Source: Bradyrhizobium diazoefficiens
Lineage (GTDB): Bacteria; Pseudomonadota; Alphaproteobacteria; Rhizobiales; Xanthobacteraceae
Assembly (NCBI RefSeq): GCF_016612535.1
Contig: NZ_JAENXS010000002.1
Coordinates: 496,001 to 560,000, forward strand
Reading direction: 5' to 3'
Length of the DNA stretch: 64,000 nt
Shown here: positions 42,196 to 51,392 of the stretch, in pieces
Layout of the letters: the number at the start of each line of letters is the position of its first letter
Numbering within the stretch: position 1 is the stretch's first letter
The notes under the pieces: model-generated
The model's database searches: none
What the model was told of the DNA's origin: nothing
Seen by the model: the letters and a program-made list of their open reading frames with translations, nothing else
Position numbers and translations under genes: made by a program

Positions 42196-43641
42196 CTATG
42201 GTTGTGCGGGTAGCGGTGCCGTGAGGCGTTTGATGTCCTTGTCGGTCTCGGATCCATCCATGCGGAAAGCGCCCTTGCCCTCGCGCTTTTGCCTGGCTTC
42301 GAGCCGCGCAATCGTTGCTTTGCACCCCGGCGGGATCGCTGCGCCACCACCGGCGGTCAGCGTCCCGCGGACCAGGTCGTCAGCCATGGCACTACAATAG
42401 GCCTCGTCGTCGTCCGTCGGCGGCGGTTCCGGGGCTTGCGCGGTGTCAGCGGCCGGTGTGGAGGGCGCCGTCGCGACGGGATCATCCCTTGCAGGCGGTT
42501 GCGAGGCCGCTTCGGCGAGCATGCGCCGAAGCCTGTCGCGAAGACTTTCCCGACGCTTCTCGGGCGGTGCGGTCGCATTGCAATCCGCCGGCAAGACCCA
42601 GTTGTCCGGCGTTGGGCCCACGACGACGCCGTGAGCCTCGCCGGGTTTCGCCCAGGCGTTCAGGAATTTGCGCCTGGCACATTCCGCGACCTTCTCGACA
42701 TCGTGCTCTGCGCCGCCTTCGCCGCGGCACTGCCCGGCGAGCTCGGGCTCGGCCCACATCACCGCCTCGCCATATTTGGCCTTGCGGCACGCGGTCTTTG
42801 CATCGCCCTCGGGAACGTCATCGCACAAGCCCGAGCGATCGATGGCTTCCTTTTCGATATGCTCGGGGTGCCAGCGTAGCGGAACATCGAGCGCGGGACG
42901 GCTGGTCCCGCTGACAGGTTGCAGGCAAACGAGGTCGCGCGCTTTCGCGCGCACGCGAAGCGAGGCTAGCCGGCGTTCGAGCAGGTAGCGCAGCCGTTCG
43001 CGCTGCGGCGACGTATCCGGCGTTGCCATCACCAAGTCGCCGAGAGCGAGAATTTGAGCGGTGTCGTCGGCCGAGAGGCCGCCATCCTTCCACGGCCGCG
43101 GCTTGCTCGACTTGCGGGTGTCGCCCTCGTTCAGCCGCGCTTGTTGATGGGGAGGAGGGGCGCTGCGGTTGGTCCCGCAACCGGACGGCGCCGCCGAGGC
43201 CCCGCCGGTGCCGGTGATGTCGCTGCAGGACTGTCTTTGCCTCGCAACGCGCTTCTCCGGTGCTGGCACCTTCGCCTGTTGTTCGGGTGTGGCGCTCGCC
43301 ACCCGTGGAGCCGCACCCGAGCGTGTGATGGTGCAACATCCGCCGGACATGGTTCGACCGTCCGCCTGCAGCTGATGCTGCGTTGTCACGCCGTTATCGA
43401 CATAGACGGTGATTGTGTTGCCCGAACAGGTCCAGGTGCCGCCCGGAGTGCACAAAGGGCAGGTCACGTGTGTCCTTCCGTCCGGCGAGATCACGGAGGG
43501 GTAGGTCTGGCCGGTTGCGTTGACCCTGACGGTCCAGCTCCCGACGAACTTGCTTGCGCAACTTGCCGGGGGAGCCGCAGCCGCGGGCGCAACCACGAAC
43601 CAGATCGATGAAATCAACAAACCAACCCTGACATAATGCAA
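42196..43641 (-). CDS. Large exported hypothetical protein, Cys-containing
   Basis: The 481-residue product starts with a signal peptide (HYVRVGLLISSIWFVVAPAA). A small beta domain of about 90 residues follows with paired cysteines (CPLCTPGGTW, SGGCCTITRS), then a long Pro/Ala/Arg-rich region and several further Cys-containing segments (CLQPV, CRKAKYGEAV, CARRKFLNAW, YCSAMADDLV, PPGCKATIARLE). TTG 43641 is chosen because AAGGAG lies six bases upstream. No family is recognised; the cysteine pairs suggest disulfides in the periplasm. Confidence 0.55.
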   Translation of the reverse strand: MHYVRVGLLISSIWFVVAPAAAAPPASCASKFVGSWTVRVNATGQTYPSVISPDGRTHVTCPLCTPGGTWTCSGNTITVYVDNGVTTQHQLQADGRTMSGGCCTITRSGAAPRVASATPEQQAKVPAPEKRVARQRQSCSDITGTGGASAAPSGCGTNRSAPPPHQQARLNEGDTRKSSKPRPWKDGGLSADDTAQILALGDLVMATPDTSPQRERLRYLLERRLASLRVRAKARDLVCLQPVSGTSRPALDVPLRWHPEHIEKEAIDRSGLCDDVPEGDAKTACRKAKYGEAVMWAEPELAGQCRGEGGAEHDVEKVAECARRKFLNAWAKPGEAHGVVVGPTPDNWVLPADCNATAPPEKRRESLRDRLRRMLAEAASQPPARDDPVATAPSTPAADTAQAPEPPPTDDDEAYCSAMADDLVRGTLTAGGGAAIPPGCKATIARLEARQKREGKGAFRMDGSETDKDIKRLTAPLPAQP

Positions 43642-43847
43642 AAGAGGCTCCTTCTTCAAAACGGCTAAACTCGAGCGTCTCGAGCCGGCCAAATGCCGCC
43701 AGCAATTTTTGGCCCTGAGGCGAGCAGCGACACGCTCGGATGAATTTCGGAATAATGGTATTGTGCCGGTGTTTTGCCCGACCCGTCAAATGATTTTGCG
43801 GGAGGCGCGAGGTGGGAGGCGCAAGACCTTGATCCGACACGCCCGGG

Positions 43848-43878
43848 CTACTGTGCATGGGGTTGTTTTCGGGGTTTT
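43848..43878 (+). repeat. Copy B of the dispersed ~30-base repeat
   Basis: CTACTGTGCATGGGGTTGTT continuing TTCGGGGTTTT matches copy A at 11125 apart from one missing T and one substitution. It lies about 70 bases upstream of a small gene, whereas copy A lies downstream of one, so position relative to genes is not conserved. Confidence 0.6.
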
Positions 43879-43948
43879 GGCGGGGCGGCGCGAGGTCTGG
43901 TTCGGGGCGACTGATGGAACCGTTTGGTCACCGCCGCGTTGTCTCGGC

Positions 43949-44140
43949 ATGACAGAAGACCTTTCCTATCGACGCAAGCCCCTGACGCCCGAACAACGCC
44001 AGGCGCGCGATGCGGCTCGCCGGGTCGAGGCCGAGAAGGCCATGCGCGACCATGAGGCCGCGCAGAAGGCGTTTTATGACAATCGGGAACGACTGCGGGC
44101 GGAACGGCTCGCCCGCGAGGCGGCTGCAGCGAAAAGCTGA
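43949..44140 (+). CDS. Small highly charged protein
   Basis: A 63-residue protein, nearly all charged helix (EQRQARDAARRVEAEKAMRD ... RERLRAERLAREAAAAKS). Likely a coiled coil. No family recognised. The start ATG 43949 (MTEDLSYRRK) is the first plausible one after the repeat. Confidence 0.5.
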   Translation: MTEDLSYRRKPLTPEQRQARDAARRVEAEKAMRDHEAAQKAFYDNRERLRAERLAREAAAAKS

Positions 44141-44177
44141 AAGAGAGCTGACAAGGACTGAACGCGCGCTGAGCCGG

Positions 44178-44408
44178 TCAGTGTCGGCTGGACGGGCGCG
44201 TCGTCGTGAGGACGTGCTTGAGGGCCTGAACGGCGACAGCAATAGCCCCGCGGGGCACGGGCAGGGCCTCGATGGCTTCTGCCGCCAGGCGGCAGTCAGC
44301 AGCGACCTTGAGCAATCCGGTTCGCGCCAGATGATCCATGTTCGACAGCGCGGCCTGCTCCAGGCACACGCGCTCAAGCCGCCGAAATTCCCGAAGCTCT
44401 CTGTTCAT
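44178..44408 (-). CDS. Small hypothetical protein
   Basis: A 76-residue helical protein (MNRELREFRRLERVCLEQAA ... GLLKVAADCRLAAEAIEAL). This type, often found near other small genes in bradyrhizobia, has no assigned function. No signal peptide or membrane segment. Confidence 0.55.
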   Translation of the reverse strand: MNRELREFRRLERVCLEQAALSNMDHLARTGLLKVAADCRLAAEAIEALPVPRGAIAVAVQALKHVLTTTRPSSRH

Positions 44409-44559
44409 GCGTCGGCTCTCGATTTCCCCGGGACCATGCGGCCCCGAGTCTGCTTAACAAATCGTAAATACGATCCCGTTAGCCGGTCAGCTGGTCCGGG
44501 CCTGGAGACGACGCGCTCCCCATCCAGATCCCATCAGCGCAACGCAAATGGAGCTGACC

Positions 44560-44892
44560 ATGACCACGTTCGACAAGCGCGAGCAGGGCTTTGAGGCCAA
44601 ATTCGCCCATGACGAGGACCTCATGTTCAAGGCCACGGCCCGATCCAACAAGCTGCTCGGGCTCTGGGCGGCAGGCCAGCTCGGGCTCAGCGGCGATGCC
44701 GCGGCAGCTTACGCGACGGCGCTGGTCACGGACAATCTGGCCAACCAGACGATGGACGCGACCCTGAGCAAGGTGTCGAGCGACCTCGCCGCGAAGGGGA
44801 TTTCACGCGAGCAGGTTGCGCGGAAGCTGCAGGAGTGCCTGCACCAGGCGCTGGCGCAGCTCGCGGCCGCAGCGAGCAAAGCCAGCGCGTGA
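44560..44892 (+). CDS. F1-ATPase inhibitor zeta subunit (DUF1476)
   Basis: A 110-residue protein starting MTTFDKREQGFEAKFAHDED with the LLGLWAAGQLGLSGDAA segment and helical C-terminal half, which is the DUF1476/zeta pattern. Zeta is the alphaproteobacterial inhibitor that binds F1 and blocks ATP hydrolysis. Its N-terminal 15 or so residues form the inhibitory helix. ATG 44560 has GGAG a few bases upstream. It is monocistronic here. Confidence 0.85.
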   Translation: MTTFDKREQGFEAKFAHDEDLMFKATARSNKLLGLWAAGQLGLSGDAAAAYATALVTDNLANQTMDATLSKVSSDLAAKGISREQVARKLQECLHQALAQLAAAASKASA

Positions 44893-45026
44893 TCTTCACT
44901 CGGCATTTTTGCGCGCGGTGGGGCAGCCCGAGGTAGAGCGGCAGCTGCAGCCAGCGCGAACCGAAGATGATCATCGGCAGCAGGCCGAGTCGCGGCGAGG
45001 GCGGTCGGGATCGGGAGGGGCGGACA

Positions 45027-45335
45027 ATGCTGCGCGGCAGCTTTGGCAAAGGGCCCGGCGGGGTCGCGCTTGCAAGCGCTGCGATCCTCGGGACGATTCT
45101 TGGGACGATCCTTGGCGCGGCGCATGTGTCGGCGACACCGCTGACGCCGTTTCGCTACGAGGCGCAGGCCCAGCGCCATTGCCCCGGCGACAGCGTGGTG
45201 TGGCTGGATTTCAGGAAGGGCGTCTACTACCGCAAGGGACAGAAGCTCTATGGCCAGGGCTTCGACGGCAGCTTCGTCTGCCTGACTGAAGCGCACGACA
45301 GCCTCTATCGTAGCTCGCCGCTAGGCTTGCGCTGA
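45027..45335 (+). CDS. Exported small protein
   Basis: A 102-residue protein with a hydrophobic export segment (GGVALASAAILGTILGTILG) and a short mature domain with two cysteines (RHCPGDSVVWLDFRKGVYY, DGSFVCLTEAH). GGAGG precedes the ATG by about 9 bases. Function unknown; the two Cys probably form a disulfide. Confidence 0.6.
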   Translation: MLRGSFGKGPGGVALASAAILGTILGTILGAAHVSATPLTPFRYEAQAQRHCPGDSVVWLDFRKGVYYRKGQKLYGQGFDGSFVCLTEAHDSLYRSSPLGLR

Positions 45336-45367
45336 GCAGTGTGCGCCTTGCTTGACGGCGGGCGCCG

Positions 45368-45496
45368 CTAGTTCTGGCGAGGCAGCTTCACCGGGACGTG
45401 CGGGGAGGTGCTGATGACCCGGGGACTTCCGTCGGAATAGGTCCGGCCGCCGCGGATCAGCGATTCCAGAACCAGGAAGAATTTCTCGGCTAGCAT
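45368..45496 (-). CDS. 42-residue hypothetical protein
   Basis: The frame encodes MLAEKFFLVLESLIRGGRTY followed by a short Pro/Ser-rich tail ending PVKLPRQN. GAGG is well placed upstream of the ATG. The sequence has coding-like third positions and lies in a run of other tiny genes. Function unknown. Confidence 0.45.
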   Translation of the reverse strand: MLAEKFFLVLESLIRGGRTYSDGSPRVISTSPHVPVKLPRQN

Positions 45497-45652
45497 GTGC
45501 GTCAGCCTCGTTGGTGATGGCCTCGTAAAAATGAGTCGAGGTGCCGACGCAGAAATTCAATCAACTAAATGGGAGCAGAGCAATCCCGGATCAAACGTGC
45601 ATGCTGCATCGCAGTAGCCGAGCGGTCTGAAAATCGCGGAGTGCGGTGAGGA

Positions 45653-45751
45653 TTAGCCGAAGGCCAGCGCCACAAGGCTCGAGCAGAGCAGGACCAGACC
45701 GCCTGCGGTCAATGCCAGAAAGCCATCGGATACGAGGTCATGTTTGCGCAT
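45653..45751 (-). CDS. 32-residue membrane peptide
   Basis: The frame encodes MRKHDLVSDGF followed by one hydrophobic segment LALTAGGLVLLCSSLVALAF. A single-span inner-membrane peptide is predicted. The ribosome-binding site is AGGTG. It is one of three small frames in a row on this strand. Confidence 0.4.
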   Translation of the reverse strand: MRKHDLVSDGFLALTAGGLVLLCSSLVALAFG

Positions 45752-45854
45752 GGGACACCTGCTGCTCTCGTCTTCGATGCTCGATCGGACTCATTAAAAT
45801 TGTCCGAACGCGCCGCCATGAAGAGGTGATGCAATGTCGCCCGCGCGAGTGCCT

Positions 45855-45944
45855 TCAGGCCCTCGTGCGGTAGCCTTCAAACGCATGGGCCAGGAAGATC
45901 CCCGCGCTTAACAGACCCATCAGTGCCGAAACCGTCTCGATCAT
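45855..45944 (-). CDS. 29-residue membrane peptide
   Basis: The frame encodes MIETVSALMGLLSAGIFLAH and ends AFEGYRTRA, a short hydrophobic helix with a basic tail. It resembles the other mini-membrane peptides nearby. Coding is plausible but unproven. Confidence 0.4.
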   Translation of the reverse strand: MIETVSALMGLLSAGIFLAHAFEGYRTRA

Positions 45945-46310
45945 CGTTAAATTCCAATCCCGCCCTGCACGCGAGAAAACGCGGGCGGCCTTGCACAGTC
46001 AAAAGAATTCCAGTGCAGCCTGCGACAATGGGGGTGGAGTGAGGTTTTGGCGCAACAGCTTGTGCAAGACTGGCACAAACGAAGCGCGCGCGAGGCGCTC
46101 GCGCTCCGTAGATCAACGGAGAATGCCAAACGTCCTGTTTACCATCCCAGTGCGAACGCTACGGGCTCCCCATTTCCGCCGTGTTCGGGTTGCGATATCG
46201 TCGCAACGTCTGGGGCAGTGGTGGGCTTCCTCGGAGCTTGAGGACCGGAAGGCGCTCCCCGTAGCTAAAGCGGGTTGGGTTCGTCTCCGGCGAAATGGTA
46301 TTTGGGGCGA
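45945..46310. other. Intergenic region upstream of rlpA
   Basis: About 365 bases with several short frames that look like noise. It should contain the rlpA promoter; no clear consensus elements are recognised. Confidence 0.3.
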
Positions 46311-47237
46311 ATGGGGATCCGACGGTCAGATTCGGTGGTGCGGGCCGCGCGGTGCGTTGCGGCGGTCGCCACCTGCCTCGCGCTCGCCAACTGCGCCTCG
46401 TCCAACAAGTTCGCCAGCCGGGTCGATCCCAAATACGGCGTGTCCTCGAGTCCGCGCGTCGTGGCCTGGGGCGATCCCGTCCCCAAGGGCGGCGGCACCT
46501 ATCGCGTTGGCAAGCCCTACGTGGTGGCCGGCCGGACCTACGTGCCGGAGGAGGACGTCAACTACCGCGCCGAAGGCATGGCATCCTGGTACGGCGACGA
46601 TTTCCACGGCCGCCAGACCGCCAATGGCGAAGTGTTCGACATGGGCTCGCTGACGGCAGCGCATCCGACCCTGCCGATGCCGTGCTATGCGCGGGTCACC
46701 AACCTGTCTAACGGCAAGTCACTGATCGTTCGCGTCAATGACCGCGGGCCCTATCACGGCAACCGCCTCATCGACGTCTCGAACAAGGCTGCCGAACTCC
46801 TTGAATTCAAAGGTAATGGCGTTGCCAGGGTCCGCGTCGAATATGTCGGCCGGGCGCCGCTCGAAGGCTCCGATGATCGCCAGCTGATGGCGACCCTGCG
46901 CACCGGCGTTCCGGCGCCGTCGCCCTCGATGGTCCGGGTCGCCTCGGCCAGGCCGTTCGTGCCGGAACTGCCGTCATCGAACCGCGGCGCCATCCGCGGC
47001 GAAGTTCCGATGCCGGAGGGGCGGCCCTATAGCCTTGGCAACACCTCAGCCGACGTCGCCTCGATCAATGCAACTTCCGAGATGTCGGCTTCGAGCCGCA
47101 GCCGGGGCCGGGCGCTCCAGAACGCCCGGCAAGTGTCCTATGACGAGAATGGCCGCTATGCCACCGATAGCGGTCCCGACGCGTCCGATGGCGCCGCCGA
47201 GGCCCGCAGCATTCTGACCGGCCGCGGCTTGTATTGA
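46311..47237 (+). CDS. rlpA: RlpA septal lytic transglycosylase-like lipoprotein
   Basis: The 308-residue protein has a lipoprotein signal (ATCLALANCASS, lipid on the Cys), then a double-psi beta-barrel domain with MASWYGDDFHGRQTANGEVF, AAHPTLPMPCYARVTN and RVNDRGPYHGNR, the RlpA core. RlpA cleaves naked peptidoglycan glycan strands at the septum. The C-terminal 130 residues are low complexity; no SPOR domain is visible, unlike in many RlpA proteins. ATG 46311 is preferred over 46275. The dacC-like gene is about 1.1 kb away on the same strand. Confidence 0.85.
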   Translation: MGIRRSDSVVRAARCVAAVATCLALANCASSNKFASRVDPKYGVSSSPRVVAWGDPVPKGGGTYRVGKPYVVAGRTYVPEEDVNYRAEGMASWYGDDFHGRQTANGEVFDMGSLTAAHPTLPMPCYARVTNLSNGKSLIVRVNDRGPYHGNRLIDVSNKAAELLEFKGNGVARVRVEYVGRAPLEGSDDRQLMATLRTGVPAPSPSMVRVASARPFVPELPSSNRGAIRGEVPMPEGRPYSLGNTSADVASINATSEMSASSRSRGRALQNARQVSYDENGRYATDSGPDASDGAAEARSILTGRGLY

Positions 47238-47248
47238 CTGCAAGCGCA

Positions 47249-48205
47249 TTAGCGCGACGCCGCTTCGCGCAAAAACTTCACCAGCGCGGCGTTGACCTCG
47301 GCGGGACGCTCCTGCTGCACCCAATGGCCGGCGCCGTCGATGATCAGCTTGCGCGTGAGATTGGGCAGCACGCGCTCGAGCTCGTTGACACGCTTGGCTC
47401 CGATCAAGCCGGTGATGACGGCGTCCTGCGCGCCGGCAATGAACAGGGAAGGCTGGTGAATCTTCGCGTCCTGCCAGGGCGCAGTCAGCTCCCAATTGCG
47501 GTCGAGGTTGCGATACCAGTTCAGCCCTCCGCGAAACCCGGATGAGCGGAAGCTTTCGGTGAAGTGAGCGAGATCATCTTCGCTCAGCCACTCCGGTAGC
47601 GGCTCCTCGCTGGTGGCATGGCCGAGAAAGCCTTTGCCTTCCTGCACGAACATCGCGGCATTGGGATCGGCAAGCCCGCGCCCGGCGAGCAGGACACGCA
47701 TGGTGCGGGCGACGTCATGCTCGAGCTCGGCTTCCGCGACACCGGCCGCCTGGAAATACTGCCAGTAGAAATTGGTGATGCCGCCCTGGCGCAACAGCTC
47801 AAGCGGCTTGCCGCGTCCGCGAAAGGGCGGCGGCACACTCAGGCCCGCGACCGCCGTGAAGATATCCGGACGGAACAGCGCCGCATGCCAGGCGACCGGC
47901 GCGCCCCAGTCGTGGCCGACCACCATCGCCTTGGTCTTGCCGAGCGCCTGGACCAGGCCGACCACGTCGCCGACCAGGTCGAAGATCGAGTAGGCGGCGA
48001 CGTCAGAGGGCGCCGTGCTCCGGCCGTAGCCGCGCATGTCCGGCGCCACGACGTGAAATCCGGCGGCCGCCAGCGCCGGGATCTGGTGCCGCCAGGAATA
48101 GGATAATTCCGGCCAGCCATGGCACAGCACCACCAGCGGCCCCTGACCGGCCTCGCGGACGAAGAGGTCTACCCCGTTGGCCTTGATCACGCGGGTGGTG
48201 GACAT
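47249..48205 (-). CDS. Alpha/beta hydrolase, epoxide-hydrolase type
   Basis: The 318-residue enzyme has CHGWPELSYSWRHQIPALAA and GYGRSTAP near the N-terminus, the nucleophile elbow VVGHDWGAPVAWHAAL (Asp), a cap region, and GAGHWVQQERP with the catalytic His. Asp in the nucleophile position with a HGWP motif indicates soluble epoxide hydrolases or haloalkane dehalogenases; HGWP favours the former. It probably opens small epoxides in the cytoplasm. It lies between rlpA and dacC on the opposite strand, 11 bases after rlpA. Confidence 0.8.
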   Translation of the reverse strand: MSTTRVIKANGVDLFVREAGQGPLVVLCHGWPELSYSWRHQIPALAAAGFHVVAPDMRGYGRSTAPSDVAAYSIFDLVGDVVGLVQALGKTKAMVVGHDWGAPVAWHAALFRPDIFTAVAGLSVPPPFRGRGKPLELLRQGGITNFYWQYFQAAGVAEAELEHDVARTMRVLLAGRGLADPNAAMFVQEGKGFLGHATSEEPLPEWLSEDDLAHFTESFRSSGFRGGLNWYRNLDRNWELTAPWQDAKIHQPSLFIAGAQDAVITGLIGAKRVNELERVLPNLTRKLIIDGAGHWVQQERPAEVNAALVKFLREAASR

Positions 48206-48356
48206 CGCTTTTCCGCCTTGTTTCAGGGGTTTGGTCGGGAAACATGAGGTGCCACGATAGGGACGTGACGAGAATCGTGCAATCTCGGGGTAGCAGCGAT
48301 CCTCGTGTTGTTCGCACCGGTTCCAACTGTTAGAACGCCGCTCTCAGGGCTTCGCC

Positions 48357-49619
48357 ATGGCATTTCGTCTCATCTCGCTCCGTCATACCGAATTCACGGC
48401 CGGAGCATTGGCGCGCGGGCTGGTCGCGGCGGCGCTCGCGGTCAGCCTCAGCTGGGGTGGGGTGATCTACGCCGCCAACCAGAGCGTCCAGGGCGCCAAG
48501 AAAACCGAAGATGCCGGCTTCGACGGCGATGCTCCCACCGCGATCCTGATCGAGGCTTCCAGCGGCGGCGTGCTGTTCGAGAAGAACGCCGACGAGCTGC
48601 GTGCGCCCTCCAGCATGATGAAGCTCATGACGGCGGAAGTCGTGTTCAATGCGATCAGGAAGGGCGACGTCAAGCTGACCGACGAATACCGGATCAGCGA
48701 GAATGCCTGGCGCAAGGGCGGTGCCCCATCCGGCACCTCGACCATGTTCGCGGCCATCAACAGCAAGGTCTCGGTCGACGACCTCCTGCATGGCGCGATT
48801 ATCCAGAGCGGCAACGATGCTTGCATCGCGCTCGCCGAAGGCATCGCCGGCAGCGAGCGGATCTTTGCATCCGATTTCATGACCAAGCGCGCCCGCGAGC
48901 TCGGCATGACCAAATCGACTTTTGGCAATTCCAATGGCTTGCCCGACCCTGGCAACAAGATGACGGTGCGCGAGCTCGGCATGCTCGCCCGTCACATCAT
49001 CCTGGACTTCCCCGAATTCTACAAACTGTTCGGCGAGAAGGAGTTCACCTGGAACAAGATCCGCCAGCCCAACCGCAATCCTCTGCTCAATTCGATGGAA
49101 GGCGCCGACGGCCTGAAGACCGGTTACACCAAGGAGGGCGGCTACGGCATGGTCGGCTCGGCCGTGCAGAACGGCACACGACTGATTGTGGTCGTCAACG
49201 GGCTTGAAGATAGCGAGGACCGCGCCACCGAAGCCAAGAAGATGCTGGAATGGGGCTTTCGCAATTTCGAGACCCGCACGCTGTTCGCGGCTGACCAGCC
49301 CGTCGGCTATGCCAAGGTGTTCGGCGGCGAGAGCCGCTCGGTGAAGCTGGTCGCGAAAGAGCCCGTGAAGGTGATGGTGCACAAGAGCGGCGGCGACAAG
49401 CTGATCGCGCGTATCGTCTATAGCGGGCCGGTGCGCGCGCCGGTCGAGGCCGGTCAGCGGGTCGGCGTGGTCAGGGTCTGGCGCAGCGGCAATATCGCGG
49501 TGGAAACGCCGGTCTATGCGGCCGAAGCGATCGGCACCGGCTCGACCGTGCGGCGCGCGATCGACGGCGCCAGCGAGCTCGTGATCGGCATGTTCCGCGC
49601 AGGCGCCGAGAAACTCTGA
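48357..49619 (+). CDS. dacC: D-alanyl-D-alanine carboxypeptidase (PBP5/6-type)
   Basis: A 420-residue penicillin-binding protein: hydrophobic signal/anchor region at the start (LARGLVAAALAVSLSWGGVI), the SxxK motif in APSSMMKLMTAEVVF, SGNDACIALAE (SxN), and KTGYTKEGGYGMVGSA (KTG). A C-terminal beta domain (about 315-395) and a probable amphipathic membrane anchor follow. It trims the terminal D-Ala of peptidoglycan stem peptides in the periplasm. It is 2 bases from tmk, starting the housekeeping run. Confidence 0.88.
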   Translation: MAFRLISLRHTEFTAGALARGLVAAALAVSLSWGGVIYAANQSVQGAKKTEDAGFDGDAPTAILIEASSGGVLFEKNADELRAPSSMMKLMTAEVVFNAIRKGDVKLTDEYRISENAWRKGGAPSGTSTMFAAINSKVSVDDLLHGAIIQSGNDACIALAEGIAGSERIFASDFMTKRARELGMTKSTFGNSNGLPDPGNKMTVRELGMLARHIILDFPEFYKLFGEKEFTWNKIRQPNRNPLLNSMEGADGLKTGYTKEGGYGMVGSAVQNGTRLIVVVNGLEDSEDRATEAKKMLEWGFRNFETRTLFAADQPVGYAKVFGGESRSVKLVAKEPVKVMVHKSGGDKLIARIVYSGPVRAPVEAGQRVGVVRVWRSGNIAVETPVYAAEAIGTGSTVRRAIDGASELVIGMFRAGAEKL

Positions 49620-49621
49620 TC

Positions 49622-50308
49622 ATGAGTGAGAGCACGGGACAGCGGCCGTCCGGACGCGGACGTTTCATCACCTTTGAAGGCGGCGAGGGGACGGGCAAGT
49701 CGACCCAGATCAAGAAGCTCGCCGACCGCCTCACTGCGGCGAGGCTACGTACCCTCGTCACGCGCGAGCCCGGTGGCTCGCCGGGCGCTGAGATCATGCG
49801 CCATCTGGTGCTGTCGGGTATGGGCAAGCTGCTCGGGCCCGATGCGGAGACGCTGCTGTTTGCCGCCGCGCGTGACGACCATGTCCGCACGGTGATTGAG
49901 CCCGCGCTCAAGCAGGGCGTTTGGGTCCTCTGCGACCGCTTCGCCGACTCGACACGGGCCTATCAGGGCAGCCTCGGCAGCGTGCCGACCGCGCTGATCA
50001 ACGCCATGCAGCGGGTCACGATCGGCGATCTCAAGCCGGATCTCACTATCATCCTCGATTTGCCGGTCGAGATCGGCTTGGCACGTGCGGCGGCGCGGCG
50101 CGGCAGAGGCACGCCCGACAGGTTCGAGGGCGAGAAGCTCGCCTTCCATGAAGGCCTGCGCGAGGCCTATCGCAAGATCGCAGCAGAGGATCCCGCGCGC
50201 TGCGTGCTAATCGACGCCAATTCCGCCCCCGACACGGTTGCCGGGCGCGTCTGGATCGCGCTACGCGACCGTCTGCTGCCGACTCCTGCCTCGGCGGCCT
50301 CAGCATGA
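49622..50308 (+). CDS. tmk: Thymidylate kinase
   Basis: A 228-residue kinase with P-loop FEGGEGTGKSTQIKKLAD, DR-motif CDRFADSTRAYQG, and LID region RAAARRGRGTPDRFEGEKLA. It phosphorylates dTMP to dTDP. The stop overlaps holB by 4 bases. The tmk-holB order is common in bacteria. Confidence 0.93.
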   Translation: MSESTGQRPSGRGRFITFEGGEGTGKSTQIKKLADRLTAARLRTLVTREPGGSPGAEIMRHLVLSGMGKLLGPDAETLLFAAARDDHVRTVIEPALKQGVWVLCDRFADSTRAYQGSLGSVPTALINAMQRVTIGDLKPDLTIILDLPVEIGLARAAARRGRGTPDRFEGEKLAFHEGLREAYRKIAAEDPARCVLIDANSAPDTVAGRVWIALRDRLLPTPASAASA

Positions 50309-51351
50309 GCCCGCGTCAGGCCGAGCGCGAGACCGCGATTCCGCATCCGCGCGAGACGAGCCTCTTGTTCGGCCATCCTGAGGCCGAGATGGCGCTACTG
50401 ACGGCCTATCGCAGCGGGCGCATCCCGCATGCCTGGTTGATCGGGGGACCGCAGGGCATCGGCAAGGCGACGCTGGCCTATCGGATGGCGCGCTTCGTGC
50501 TCAGTCACGGCCAGCCGCTGGCGCCTGTCGTGCAGGGTGCCGAAGACCTCGCGATCGATCCGGACGACGCCGTGGCGCGGCAGGTGGCGGCTGGTTCGCA
50601 TGGCGGTTTGCTGACGCTGGAGCGCACTGCGAACGACCGCGGCGTGATGCGCACCGTCATCACCGTGGACGAGACGCGTGAGACAATCTCGTTCTTCGGT
50701 TCAACCGCGGCAGCGGAAGGCTGGCGCGTCTGCATCGTCGATACCGTCGATGAGCTCAATCCAAATGCAGCGAACGCGCTGCTCAAGATACTTGAGGAAC
50801 CGCCGCAGCAATCGCTGTTCCTGCTGGTGAGCCACGCGCCCGCGCGCGTGCTCGCCACCATCCAGTCGCGCTGCCGCAAGCTGCGCCTGCGCTCGCTGGC
50901 AACCGACGAGGTGATCGGCGCAGCCGCCGCGGCCGCCGACCTCGCTCCGACCGACCTGGCGCTGCGCGAGGCGGCGGAGGCCTCCGAGGGCAGTGTCGCG
51001 CGTGCGCTGACGCTGCTCGGCGGCGATGCGTTAAAACTCCAACAGCGCACGGCTGCGATGCTGGCGCGCCTGCCGCAGGTGGATCCGCGCGAGCTGCACA
51101 CGCTCGGCGATTCGCTTCCCACCAACGACCGCGTTGCGCTTGCGGCCTTCGTCGACGGCATCGATCGCTGGATCGCCGAGCGCCTGCATGCGGACGAGGC
51201 CAATGCCAACCAGAACCTGCCGCGCCTTGCGCGCCTAGCTGAGGTATGGGAAAAGATCGTCCGCGCCGCGCGCGACACCGAAACCTACAATCTGGAGCGA
51301 AAGCCCTTGGTTTTCTCGGTGTTCGGCTGGCTGGCGGACGCAACGCGCTAG
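50305..51351 (+). CDS. holB: DNA polymerase III delta' subunit
   Basis: The 348-residue protein has [20 protein letters not shown], a P-loop-like [14 protein letters not shown], and the sensor region [19 protein letters not shown] with a following [11 protein letters not shown] segment. Together these identify the clamp-loader delta' family. It forms part of the clamp loader with DnaX and HolA. The P-loop has Ala after Lys, as some delta' subunits do not bind ATP. It overlaps tmk and is followed by metG after 41 bases. Confidence 0.9.
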   Translation: MSPRQAERETAIPHPRETSLLFGHPEAEMALLTAYRSGRIPHAWLIGGPQGIGKATLAYRMARFVLSHGQPLAPVVQGAEDLAIDPDDAVARQVAAGSHGGLLTLERTANDRGVMRTVITVDETRETISFFGSTAAAEGWRVCIVDTVDELNPNAANALLKILEEPPQQSLFLLVSHAPARVLATIQSRCRKLRLRSLATDEVIGAAAAAADLAPTDLALREAAEASEGSVARALTLLGGDALKLQQRTAAMLARLPQVDPRELHTLGDSLPTNDRVALAAFVDGIDRWIAERLHADEANANQNLPRLARLAEVWEKIVRAARDTETYNLERKPLVFSVFGWLADATR

Positions 51352-51392
51352 GCGCGTTTCCAAATTTCGAGAAGCCGGCAAAGGAATTCGTC

